Positions 21,501 to 33,500 of a DNA stretch of 64,000 nucleotides are shown in pieces. Made by a program: the position numbers and the translations under genes. Every line of letters begins with the position of its first letter. The first letter of the stretch is position 1. Below the pieces are notes generated by a model. That model searched no databases, was not told where the DNA came from, and saw only the letters and a program-made list of their open reading frames with translations. Location: contig JARDYH010000003.1 in the NCBI GenBank assembly GCA_029215795.1, positions 90,986,609 through 91,050,608 of the forward strand, in the 5' to 3' direction. Source of the stretch: Anniella stebbinsi (lineage: Eukaryota; Chordata; Lepidosauria; Squamata; Anniellidae).

Positions 21501-24500
21501 TTTAAAGAGCAGCCATTGACTCAGCCACCTTTGAGCCTGGTCATCAGTCATCACTGCCATTGGAGAGAGTTGTGGGACATGGAAAGTCCAGCTGCCAGGA
21601 TGAGGAAAAAAACTACCATCTACAGGCTAAAATGTCTGGCACTAGCTGGTCCTGAAAGCCAGGAGGACAGCACCAAGACCATAACCTTTTATTTTATTAG
21701 GGGTTTTTTTTAGATCTTACATAGAGGCCTGTTGTCTTACAAAAAGGTAGTATATAAATAAATATTTGTATTGCATCATTATAATGTGATCTATTATGCG
21801 TCAGTTTACTATTTTGTAAACTGAAAACAAGGAGTTTGTATATAGCCGGAGCTCTCTGACCTGGATGTCTCAAATGAATGGATTTTTCTGACTCGGATAC
21901 CAGTCTTCTCTATAGGAACACAAAACCCTGTTTTTGCTCTTTCTGATTTCCCTTTTCCTATTTTATTACTAGTGTAAAGCCCATGACGCCATTGGGGACT
22001 AGTAGTCCTGCTGCTTTCCCGTTTCTTTGCCCCTCAGTCCACTCACCACAGAGATGTGGTGAGTGGACTGCATAGATGTGGCTCATGCATAGGGAATCCC
22101 CCCTCTGTAGATGTGGCTCATGCATAGGGATGTGGCTCATGCATAGGGAATCCCCCCCTCTGTAATTTACATATGGCATGGTCCTGACCCCTCACTCGTA
22201 TGCTCCGATTGGCCACCTCCATCCCCTCCCCGCTCCCTGCTGGTGATGACAGCCTGATTACGCAGCTACAGCTTGCGCCCGCCTTTACACCACACTGCTT
22301 GGCCGAGCAAGGCTGTCTGTCGTCCCGCTGGTGTAGGGGCTGCCCATCCTGTTTGGCACAGAGGAAATTAATTGCTATTAAAGCTCAAGCATTGAACTAT
22401 TTTGAACTTTCAAAATTTTCTGCACATCGACACTGCTCAAACTTCAGTTTTAACAAAAATGAGCAAAACCGGTCTGATAGATCTCAAGCCATAAGCCATA
22501 CACCATCATATTTTTATATAAGATTTGCATGTGCATTGATATCCACTGAAGCAAGAGGAACTATGACCAGAGAGTTTATACAGTCAAATATACCACTGGT
22601 AGTATTGATCCACATGTATAGTCTGTACTGTGTCATGAGTACTTAACATCATGTGAGCTGTTCTTGATGTTAAGGCTTTTGTGCTGTGCTTGGCTGAAAT
22701 AAGCTGGTGTTAAGCTTTCCTGGGCCGAGGTTTTTGTCTCTTTTCCTTGTATATCAAAGAAAGAGAAAATTAGGAGGTTTTCTGTGGTTGGTTGGAATGT
22801 GTGAATCAGCAAAACTCAAACTTGCTGAAATTCTCTGAATTCTATCTTGAAGTTTGTTCTGACTTGAATCTATATCATCAGATTATGAGATTTTTCTCTT
22901 TTTGCAGGGAAATCTGCTTGTATCTTTGTGGGAATTTCTGCCCCCCCCCCCAAAAAAAGTACGCATCAATTGTGTGCATTTTTAAAATGCGTTCTTCTCC
23001 TGTTGACCAAATCATATTTATGTGCCTTTTTCAAAAGCACACCTTTTTTCATTCACATTTTTCAGATTTATGCCTGCTGCCAAATGCATTTTTTGGGGTC
23101 CATGACTCACATTGCAAGCTCAGAAACATACGGACTTTGACTGCAGAGTCTGTGTTCAGTGTAGAAGGTGCAAAAAGTCAGATTTCACTCAACCTGGTAC
23201 CCTCCAGGTGTGTTCAACTGCAGATCCCATCATTCCCAGTCAGCATGGCCAGCAGCACATCTGAAGGGCACCAGCTTGGTCTATTCACCAGCTTGGTCTA
23301 AAGATAAAATATGTGAAAGTTGGACAAGCAGAATGGATTTGATTCCAAAAAATGAAAAAAATGGACTCAAAATACCCTCAAAGGATAAGTCTTTCACACT
23401 TGCTCTGTTGTAGCTTCTTCTTCTATTTATCCTTGTAAAACATAACAAAACATAGGCTGAATTCGGACAACACGATAGTCAATGGTGGGGTAATAATCAA
23501 CTTTACAGTTGTTCATCTAGGGGGTACTCCCCACACAACATGGTAATAAATAATCAACTGTGGTGTGGATTACGATCAGCGCTGAGTTGACTATGGCAGC
23601 ATTTGGACGACATGATAGTCAATACAACTGACGATTGTCCGTCCCCCCCCCCGTCCCCCCCGGTTGCTTATTGTGTCGTCCGAATTCAGCCATAGTGTCC
23701 TTGGATTTTTCCAGGTTTTTTGCAACCATCATTCTCTCTCCGGCCCACAGATTACCTACCAATGTCTAATAATTAGGATGTGTATAGCCTTTGAAATATC
23801 TCCAAAGATTAGTTAGGTTGTAGCTCAGTAGTAAAGCACATGCCTTGCATCCTGAATGTGCCAACTTCAGTCCTTTAAGCCTCCAGTTAAAAGGGACTTG
23901 GAATCGGAGCTGGAAAAGCATGTCTGCTTACTGCCCTAGATTAGAGATGGGAAATAGATAGATCTATAGGTGTTTTGGTCTTCAACTCCCCAAAGCCTCT
24001 GCCAGCATGACCAGTAGTCAGGAATACTGGGAGTTGAAGTTCAAGGCATCTGGAAATCTATTTTATTTATTTATTTACAATATTTATATACCGCTCCGTA
24101 TCTAAAATAGATTCTGGAGCGGTGAACATAGAAAAAAAACAGTAAAATGATAAAACAAACCAACCAACCCCCCCCCCCCCAGCAAATTAAAATTGTTCAA
24201 TTTAAAACAAGGTACCAATAAAAACAGTGGGTGGTCACTTGAGGAATGCTTCTTGGAAAATAGTTGTTTTCAGGAGGCGTCGGAAGCAGCACAGTGTTAG
24301 CACCTGCCTGACCTCCAGGGGCAGGGAGTTCCAAAGAGAAGGGGCTACCACGCTAAAGTCTCTTCTCCTGATGGGCTCCAATGGGGCCATAGGTCCATGT
24401 GGAACCACCAGGAGCATGCCCTGTATTGACCTCAATGACCACTCTAATAACCTTTTCTGCACACTCCTGCACTAGATCAACCTTCCCCAACTTGGTTCAA

Positions 24501-27500
24501 TCTGGGTGGGACAACTTTCATAATTTCTGCCCATTAGCCATGCTGGGTTGGGCTGTTAGGGGTTGTAGTGAAAAATACAGGGAGGCTGGCTTAGAGAGTT
24601 GCTGCCAATCAGAGTTAGCAATTCTGGGCTAGGTAGCCCTGTGATCTGGCACAGAAGAAGAAAGCTCCACATGTTCTTAATGGATCTATGGGTAATGGGT
24701 CTCCTGTTGTTACATCCTCTATAATCTATGCAACCCTTTGCCCTGTAAATTTTCATCCTTGCATATAGTTCCACTGTGGCAGCATTCTTAAAAGCAATAA
24801 CGAGCAGATGCTGTGAAGCAACACTCTTACTTTCGTTTCGTACACTCTTACTTTCGTTTCGTAGAGTGCCCAGTCCAGTTTCCCATTGTGGCCAGCTTTA
24901 CCTTCCCTGTAGCAAAGAGGGGATGCCGATTTTGGTTCAGAGAGCTGGTTCACATGTTTCAAACAAGCTGAGGGGTGGGGCAGCAATTTTCTGTGTCAAC
25001 TTGTCATGCCTCTTGGAACTGCTTGAAGCAGCTCAGAGTCTCATATGAGTCTGAGGGCTGCGAAGTGAGATCAAAGGTGCCTGTAAACTCATTGACTTTC
25101 ATCTGGTTTACTTAGTAACAAGGAGTTTGGTTGCTGGACTGTCAAGTTTGGTTTGAAGTAAGCACAGCTTCTTTGGTGCATGGCCTTTGAAGTCTCTTTT
25201 CACATAGGAAGTGACCTAGTTTCGGCTTGGAGACTGTGCTGGTTTTCTGAGAAGCTTGACATTGCATAACAATTTCCTGCTGGCATAAAACTGAAAAAAA
25301 AAATACCAGATTTCATGTCCCTAAATCATGAGATGTTAAAGAATCAAATCCTTTGCTGCAGTTAGTCTTGGGTTACTAGCAATAACTGTTGCTGTTGATA
25401 GCAAGCTATTTCTGAATGCTGGGAGTTAAAAAGAAAGAAACTGACAACTGCTGTTCTTGTGTACTAGGGCTGCATGAGATTCGGGTTTGTACGAATTTAT
25501 AAACCAGCACCTTTTTGTGGCATTTGCAGAACATTACCTTAAGGTTTAAGGCAACTGAAAATCTTTGAAGCCAAAGGCTGCTTTGTGCCTATCAAGAATT
25601 GTGTACTTGTTTTTTAAATTTACAATTCCCAGAAGAACAGGGATATATTTGCTCAGTGGGGGGAAAAGTGATATATACTTATTTAAATCAACAAAAAAAC
25701 AAATTTCGGGGAGCTATCCTATACTCCCGCATACTCAGGGATCTACTACCAGCAGAACAGGAACTAACAGGGCACTTATTGTGCAGGTCTAAAGAATGCA
25801 TGGGCCATCGTACAAGTTCCAAAACTATATTCCTGCACTTGCTATTGCATGGAAAGGTGGCATCAATCCATCATGCTAAGGCAGGGGTGGACAACTTCAG
25901 GAGGCCCAGGAGCTGTTTTCACATTCCCTGAGTTCCCCCCCCCACACACACACACACACATGTGTGCCAAAAATGGAGGGGAGAAATTAGAAACCAAAAT
26001 GCCATCTGTAGCTGCTACAGAGTGCCCAAAGGGTCAAAATTAGCTTGATTGCAAGTTAATATACATCTGTTTCCTTTTTTGTGTGGATTTCAGGGGATGG
26101 CAGGGGCTGCATGTTGCCCATCCCTGTTCTAAATCATTTTTAAGTGTGATCCCCACAAATAGGAATGTTGCAGGATGCCTTGGGCTCATATGCTCCTCTC
26201 TCCTCCTCTCATGACCAGGGAGAGGAGGAGCTCAGGCGCTTCTGCTTCCACTTTTGATTAATGGTGGTTTGTCCTACTCTTCGGACCAACAAATCTATTA
26301 GCATGAATGGTTAAAGAACGGTTAACATTAATTATGATTCAAACAAGCTAACTTCAAATCATAGTGGAAGTTGGCTTGTTTAAACTAGCCACAGTTAAGA
26401 TTGACCAGATTTCTAGGTCCAGACAGCATGGCATAGCATGGTAGATCAAGGGTTGAAACTTCCAAAATGCCCCTTTCTGATCATGCAAAAGGAGAGTGCA
26501 GTGAGTGAGTACGTGACCTCAAGACTCACTGCAGCTTATTCCTGCTTGTGCAGATGTGGGTTTTTCACTTGTTCTGTGTAGTTTGTGGGATCTTGTTCAT
26601 GGAATGAAGTGCATAAAAGCCGTGTCATTGGCGAATCTGGCCAGTTGTCCATATAATCTGCTTTGAGGTGTAGTAAGCTGAGCTGTGTGTCCATACGTGG
26701 ACTTTTCTGAAAGAAGTTAATTCTGGAGCTAATGAATGCAAATATTTTGTCTAACGTCCTCATTACAAAATGACTCCTACAACAAACAATAGTTTCATTG
26801 AGTAAATTGTGAACTGTAATATCCCAAGAAGCTCATCTCTTTATTAAATCCATTGTTTATAACTTTTAGCAAGTGTCTTGGGGAGGGGGTTGTTGTAACG
26901 TTGTGCAACTAGTCCTTTTAGGGCAAGGGTTGAAAGGTCAAAGATGGGAGGGGGACTTAGAGGAGACGTTTGCCCCTCAGTAATAAATGCTTAATGGAAA
27001 AACGGCTATTTAAAGCATTCAAGGACTGTTTGCTTCCAGTAGCAGTTGGAGAACTCTTGGAGCACCTTCCGTATAAGGAAATGTTAAAGGGTTTGTGGCT
27101 TCTTAGTTTATGAGTTTTGGAGGGTGTGTTAGAGCTTATAACATTAAGAATGGGGACAGAAAAGTTTTTCTTATAGTACAAAAACTCTGTGTTGCCCAGT
27201 GAAACTTGCAGGCAGTAGGCTTAAATGGAACAAATGGGAATTCTTCACTTAATTATTGCGTTATTAACATATGAGATTTACTGCTATGAGATGTGAAGAT
27301 GGACACTAGTTTCTTGAAGGACAGGTCTATCAATAGTTATTAGTCATGAGTGTATATGAAGGTTACTTTTTTCCCCCTGAAGCAACGTATGACTTGGAGG
27401 GGACAAACATGTGTGTGGTCATGTCATGCTTGTGAATGCCTAGAGAGAGACACCTTGTTGGTTACTGTTGGCAGCAAAATGCTGGACAAGATGGACTTTG

Positions 27501-30500
27501 GTCTGATCTAGCTATGGTAGTAAGTTCCTTGATTACTTGGTTCATTACAGCTATGTGTGAGAGCTACACTGAGAGCCAGTGTTGTGTAGTGGTTAGAGTG
27601 TTGGACTGGGGAGACCTATTCCCTACTCTATTATGTAGCTCACTGGGTAACTTTGGGCTAGTCATTGGCTGAATTCGGACAACACGATAGTCAATGGTGG
27701 GGTAATAATCAACTTTACAGTTGTTCATCTAGGGAGTACTCCCCACACAACATGGTAATAAATAATCAACTGTGGTGTGGATTAGGATCAGTGCTGAGTT
27801 GACTATGGCAGCATTCGGACGACACGATAGTCAATACAACTGACGATTGTTCCCCCCTCCCCCCCAGTTGCTTATTGTGTCGTCCAAATTCAGCCATTGA
27901 CTCTCAACCTAGCCTTACCTCATATGGTTGTTGTGAAGATAAAATGAAAGGAAGGAGGATCATGTACATTGTCTTGGATTCTTTGGAGGAAAGGTGGGTT
28001 ATAAATGTGACAAATAATATAGCTGTGTACAAGTTTCCTGTAGAACAAGGGTCCCCAACCTTTTTGATTCAGTGGGCACTTTTGGAATTTTGAGGGGGTA
28101 TTGTGGGTGCTCTTACAAAATGGCTGCCATGGGGGGCTTGCCCATTCATAAAATGGCTACTATGATGGGCATGGCCAGTCACAAAACACTTATTTCCCAG
28201 AAGGCAAACTAGTGAGACTAAAAGAAAAACAACTTGCCCAATAACCTGCATATAAGGCAGAGGTTAGGTTTGAGCTCCAAAATACAAAAGCGATTTTTAA
28301 CCCAAACTGGGCACATTAGTGATTTTGAGAGAGTGCCGTGGGTGTTGTTACAAAATAGCTGCCATTTATGGGTGTGGATGTTGCTCATTCACAAAATGGT
28401 TGCCATGGTGGGTGTGATGAGTCACAAAACACCTTTTTTAATAAACATTTTTAATTAAAACATCTAAAAATGAAAATCAGGAGGGGCAGGAAGCCTGGTG
28501 AGCAGCAAGAGAGGTGTTTATAGACACATTGGTACCCTTGCGCACCATATTGGAGACCCTAGTTTTAGAGGGTTACATGAGTGTTTTTACTTGTTTGTTG
28601 CATTTATATACTGCTTTTCCTCCAAAGAGACAAAGGCAGCATACATGAGCCACCTCTCCATTTTATCCCCCAACAACCCTGTGAGATAGATTAGGCTGCC
28701 TTTAACTGGCACAAAGTCCCCCACTTCATGGCAGAGCGGGAACTAGAGCCTGGATCTCTTGAGTCCTAGTCAAACACCTCCGCTTGCTACAGCTTGTCAG
28801 TTTCATCCCCCATGATAAAGAGATTGTGCTTGCTTAGGAAAGCCTGGGAGTGGCAGTTAATGAACTGACCCGGTCTTAAAAACTTAAGAACAGTTCACAC
28901 AATTGTTATCCTTCTGAGGGTAGCAAGCTGAAGCCAAGGAGTATATAGTTTTTAAAGCCTAACACATTAAAATAAGTCAAGAATATAACGTTTCATGTGC
29001 CAACTAAAACCAATTCCCTGTCTCTTCCCTTCTTCAGGAGGCCATGGGTCTGCTGCTTTGGTTAACTAGGTTAAGCTAGGGTTGCCTGATCAAAAAGCAT
29101 AATTCGCTGATAGCCAAATATTGGCCAAAAATGTTGAATATCTCTACAGTATATTGGTAGCCTAGAGAGCGAATTATGCTAATTACAAGTGTATGGCCTT
29201 GTAGAAGACGCCATGTTTTATAGAGCATGTGGAGGCCTCACTTCCCTCAGCAGTTGCTTATGTTTGTCATGAATTATGCTTCCTCCTTAATCATGTGTTC
29301 CTGTTCAGAGTTGCCTGCCACCTCACGTTAACCAGCGGACCGGGAAAATTTGTTCTCCTCAGCTCATAATATTTCACTCAGTGAAACTCAAGTGAGTAAG
29401 ATTCAGGATAGACAAAAGGAAGTACATCACACAGAGCATAGTTAAACTATCGAATTCACTTACATAAGACGTAATGATGGGCAGCCAACATAGACGGCTT
29501 TTTAAAAGGATTGGACAAATTCATGGAGGATAAGGCTGTCAATGGCTAGTCATCATTAATGGCTACACACTCCAGCATACCTCTCAATACGGGTTTTGGG
29601 GGAGAAACAACGGGAGAGGGCTATTTCCTTGGTGTCCTGGTTGTGGGCTTCCCATAGGCATTTGGTTGACCATTGTGGAAGCAGAATGCTGAACTTAATA
29701 GGTCTTTGGTCTGATCCAGCAGGGCTCTTTTACGTTATGTTCTTGCATTTTAAGCAGCACAGGCTAAGCCTGGAATCTGTAACATGGTGCCATGGGCGCC
29801 AGTGTACTCATAGAAACCTTGCTTGGTGCCACCAGCCTCCCTGACTCTCCTGATATATATTTTCTTAGGATTTCTACATTTTTAATTGGGAGGCTGGCAT
29901 GCTGCAAAGTTCTGTCTTCCAGCGCTATTTTTATTTGGGTTCAAAAGAGTGTTTGTGTGTTGTGTGTGTGTGTAGAACCCACCTCTACCTTGTACTTACG
30001 TTCTTGGGCAAGTTACTTTTCTTGTTTTCGCATATTTGCCTTTTGGGTCAATGGGTGTTTTCTTACTGGCCATGAACACAATGGCAGCCATTTTATGAAT
30101 GAGCAAGCCCTCCCCATGGCAGCCATTTTGGTATGGATCAGACTTAAAATTAAAAATGTGTCCATGTGGCTTAATTGAAAAAAGGAAATCAGAACTAGAA
30201 GACTAGCCAGCTCTAGAAAGTCTGCCCAATTAGAGCTTCAGGGGAGTGGATGGTGCTTTGTGACTCTGCAGGGCTGAGGAGTAACTAGTCATGTCAGAAG
30301 TAAGGGTTATCAAGTGACTCATGATTCAACAGAAAAGATAGGTACCATCTTATAAAAAGGCATTCTTGACTTCAAGAAGTACTTGATAATATGACAACCA
30401 TTCTAGTTAAACTTCATGTTGTACCAAAGTGTGCTTTTTCCCCTGCAGGCAGGCATCTCTGTTTCCTCACCTACTCAAGACAACGAACCTGTATTTAAAA

Positions 30501-33500
30501 GTGGTTTCTCCTTTTTTAATGCAGGCCCTCCTCTTGAGCTTTCTTTGGGGAAGTATAAGGATGTGTTGCTAAACAAAACCATTCCAGCTGAAGCAGTGTT
30601 AAGGAATATTGCCAGCAACGTGACTGCCATTGTCTTTCAGATCCATACCCACCACAAAAACGTGACAATCTCTTTTGATAAGGTATTTGGTGTCTTGCTT
30701 CTTAACATTCATTTAGCACCAGCATGATCGTTCCAGTTTTTTGGGGGGCTGGGGGGTGGGGTTGTAGTGGGTTTCCAATAATGCAGGCCCACTTCGTATC
30801 AACATTTTGTATCAACATTTTTGCCTTGGGTTGACATACACCTTCCCAGTCTAATACATGGTTCGTTTGTATCTGGAATAGCCCAGAATATACTATCTGT
30901 TACCTGGACTGACTTGATAGCAGGCTCAGGGAGATCCCAGGCTGTCAGGGCCTGGTCTCCCTGGTGTGTAGGCCAAACTGGAATTGGAGCCTGAAGAAGT
31001 AGATGAGCCAAGACAGGAAGCGGGGGAGGAAATTTTCCAAGACTCTCCAGGAGTCAAGGAGGAATTTTCCCAGGAGCTTATCAAGCCGCCTTAAGGCCCA
31101 CTATTGGGGAAAAGGCAAGATATAAATAAATATAACAAGAACAAGAAATTATCAGGCAGGAGGGCCAGGCTCAGAGATAATCCTCTCCACCCCTGGGAAT
31201 GTTGGAGGGGGAGAGAACATCAGAATTGGCAGATCTTCGATAACTATCGCGTGATTCTTATATGCCAGAATTATGTTGAAATTGGGCTTCCAGCAGTCCC
31301 CAAATTTTCCTGAAGCGTACTTCTGGAAATATCAACATGCCTGTAAATCTAGGTTCTTGAAAAATGTGGTAGCTGAATGGATGTAGTGGTTGGCTTGCTG
31401 TGTCCTTTTAAAATGGGAAATTTGATGTTCACTCCAGAAAACTTTAATTTACGTTAAGTGAAAGCATACACACAAATTTAGGCTGCAATCCTATACACAC
31501 TGGAGGGAAAATCCCACTGAACTCAATGGGGCTGGCTTTTGAGTAGACTTGTATAGGATTGCACTACTAGCCGATTACAGTTCTTAGAAGTATGCATTAA
31601 TCTCTTCTGTTCCTCAGAAACCATCCACAGACAACTCAGGAACTGGAGTAGACAAAGGGCTGGTTTATATCCTTCGGCCACAACAGACTGTGTGTACGTG
31701 GTATTTGCAAGCTGTGGATGCCGATCGGGTGTTGAGCACAGCTGTTTCTTTCTCCTATGCTGAAAGAGGTATTTTTTTTAAAAAAAAATTCCTGCAATCA
31801 GAATTGAAATTACCCATAGTAATTTAAGTAACTGAATCTAAAAGTAATCTAAGTAATGTAAACTATATGGCTATCCTGTATAAATCACTAGTGTGTGTAA
31901 TACAAATTTCATGCCTCACCTCCTCCCTCGTTGAAATAGAGCAGGAATTGGGCAACTTGTAGACCAAAAGATCTGGAGGGCCACAACTCTCAACATCTCT
32001 AGCCAACATATCTAATGGGAGTTGCAGGCCAAAACCTTTGGAGGGCCAGAAGTTGTCCACCCCTACAACAGAGTAAAGGTTTCCCTGACAAATCATGGTG
32101 AGCTGCAGAAAGCCATCACTCTTTGAATTTCTCTTTAAAATTCTCCCCACTCCATCTTTCTGGCCCTCATTTCCTGGCCTATGACCGTTACCTCTACCAC
32201 CCTCAGCTGCCCAGAATCTCCTCAAAGGACTCTACACATTCTTCCTTCTATCACTTAGACTTGGAACGCCCCCTCGGAACCACTTTCTCTGTTTCTTTTT
32301 TGCTCACTTCTTTATTTCTTCTCCCTCAAGAACTATTTTCCTCTCCCCTTTCTGGTGTTAACTGTTATTTCATATTATGTGTGTGTTGACTCAACCCCAA
32401 TGCAAACCATGGTTCAACCTTCAGTTTATGAAGGCACCATGGCTTGAGTTAGTACATCACAACCATGGTGGGAGGGTGGGGTCATGCATTCATGAAGCTA
32501 GTTCTCAGTTTGCAAATCATGGCTTGCAGGGAGCCAGCGTTTGGCTTGCACTTGTTTAATGTGACTCTGTTGCATGTCGGTGGAGCCGATTAGCAAAAGT
32601 GGGGAACATAACAGTAACTTGATTTCACAACAGCTCGAAAACCTGTCGTATCCCTTTTTATTCAAGTTGTTTTGACTCTTTGTCTAGATCCAATTCCTGG
32701 AGGCTGCAACCTGGAATTTAACTTGGAAATTGACCCCAATATCTATTTAGACTATAACTTGGCCGAGACATACGTTAAATTTGCCCCAGCAAATCTGGGG
32801 TACATGAGGTATGTGTATGTAGCTCTTGATGTAGCTATAGGAGTTAATATATTGTTTACAATTCCGATCAAAGTTGTTTTGGTAGGGCTCTGTCAGAATC
32901 TTAAGACGTACTGCTTTCTTCAGCCTGAAGGCAAAGGAAAGGAGGAAATTAAGGTGGTTTGAAGAGTTAAGCTAACCATGTCTGCAATATCTGAGTTTGT
33001 CTTTTTGTCTGCGGGCAACAATAAGCTGTATGAATAGGTTTTGTAATGTTTGGGAGGGGAACATCAGTGCCATCAGTATGCTGATGATACTCGGCTCTAT
33101 TTCTCCTTGTCGTTGGAGTCAGCTGGGGCGGAGAAGGTGCTGGACCAGTGCCTGGAGGCTGTAATGCGCTGGATGGGGGCTAATAAACTGAAGCTGAATC
33201 CTGATAAGATGGAAGCTCTGATGGTTGGTGGTTCCCGAGTCCGGGAATTGGGTAAGCAACCTGTTCTGGATGAGGTTGCACTCCCTCTGAAGGAGCAGGT
33301 GCGTAGCTTGGGAGCGCTCCTAGATCCATCCTTGTCACTGGAGGCCCAGGTGGACTCCGTGGCCCGGAGTACTTGGGGTCAGCTTCGGCTGATCCGCCAG
33401 CTATGGCCTTTCCTGGACAGGGATAACCTAGCCACAATAATACATGCACTGGTAACTTCCCAATTAGACTACTGGGGCTGCCCTTGAAGACAACTCGGAA

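Larger units (their letters stand above)
15584..30524 (+). other. TM7SF3: TM7SF3 intron 1 (14.9 kb)
   Basis: The intron is bounded by CAG|GTGAGA and TTAATGCAG|G. It contains the repeats listed separately and long stretches without recognised content (15.6-16.4, 16.6-17.8, 19.0-20.5, 20.6-22.0, 22.2-23.2, 24.9-25.9 and 29.8-30.5 kb). I see no conserved coding sequence in it. Confidence 0.8.

Noticed and set aside
22071..22165. Repeat array that could suggest a CRISPR
   Set aside because: Only three units, no unique spacers of fixed size, and eukaryotic context.
22792..23301. 169-codon plus-strand reading frame in TM7SF3 intron 1
   Set aside because: It runs into a palindromic MITE, has a poly-C tract and shows no conserved domain.
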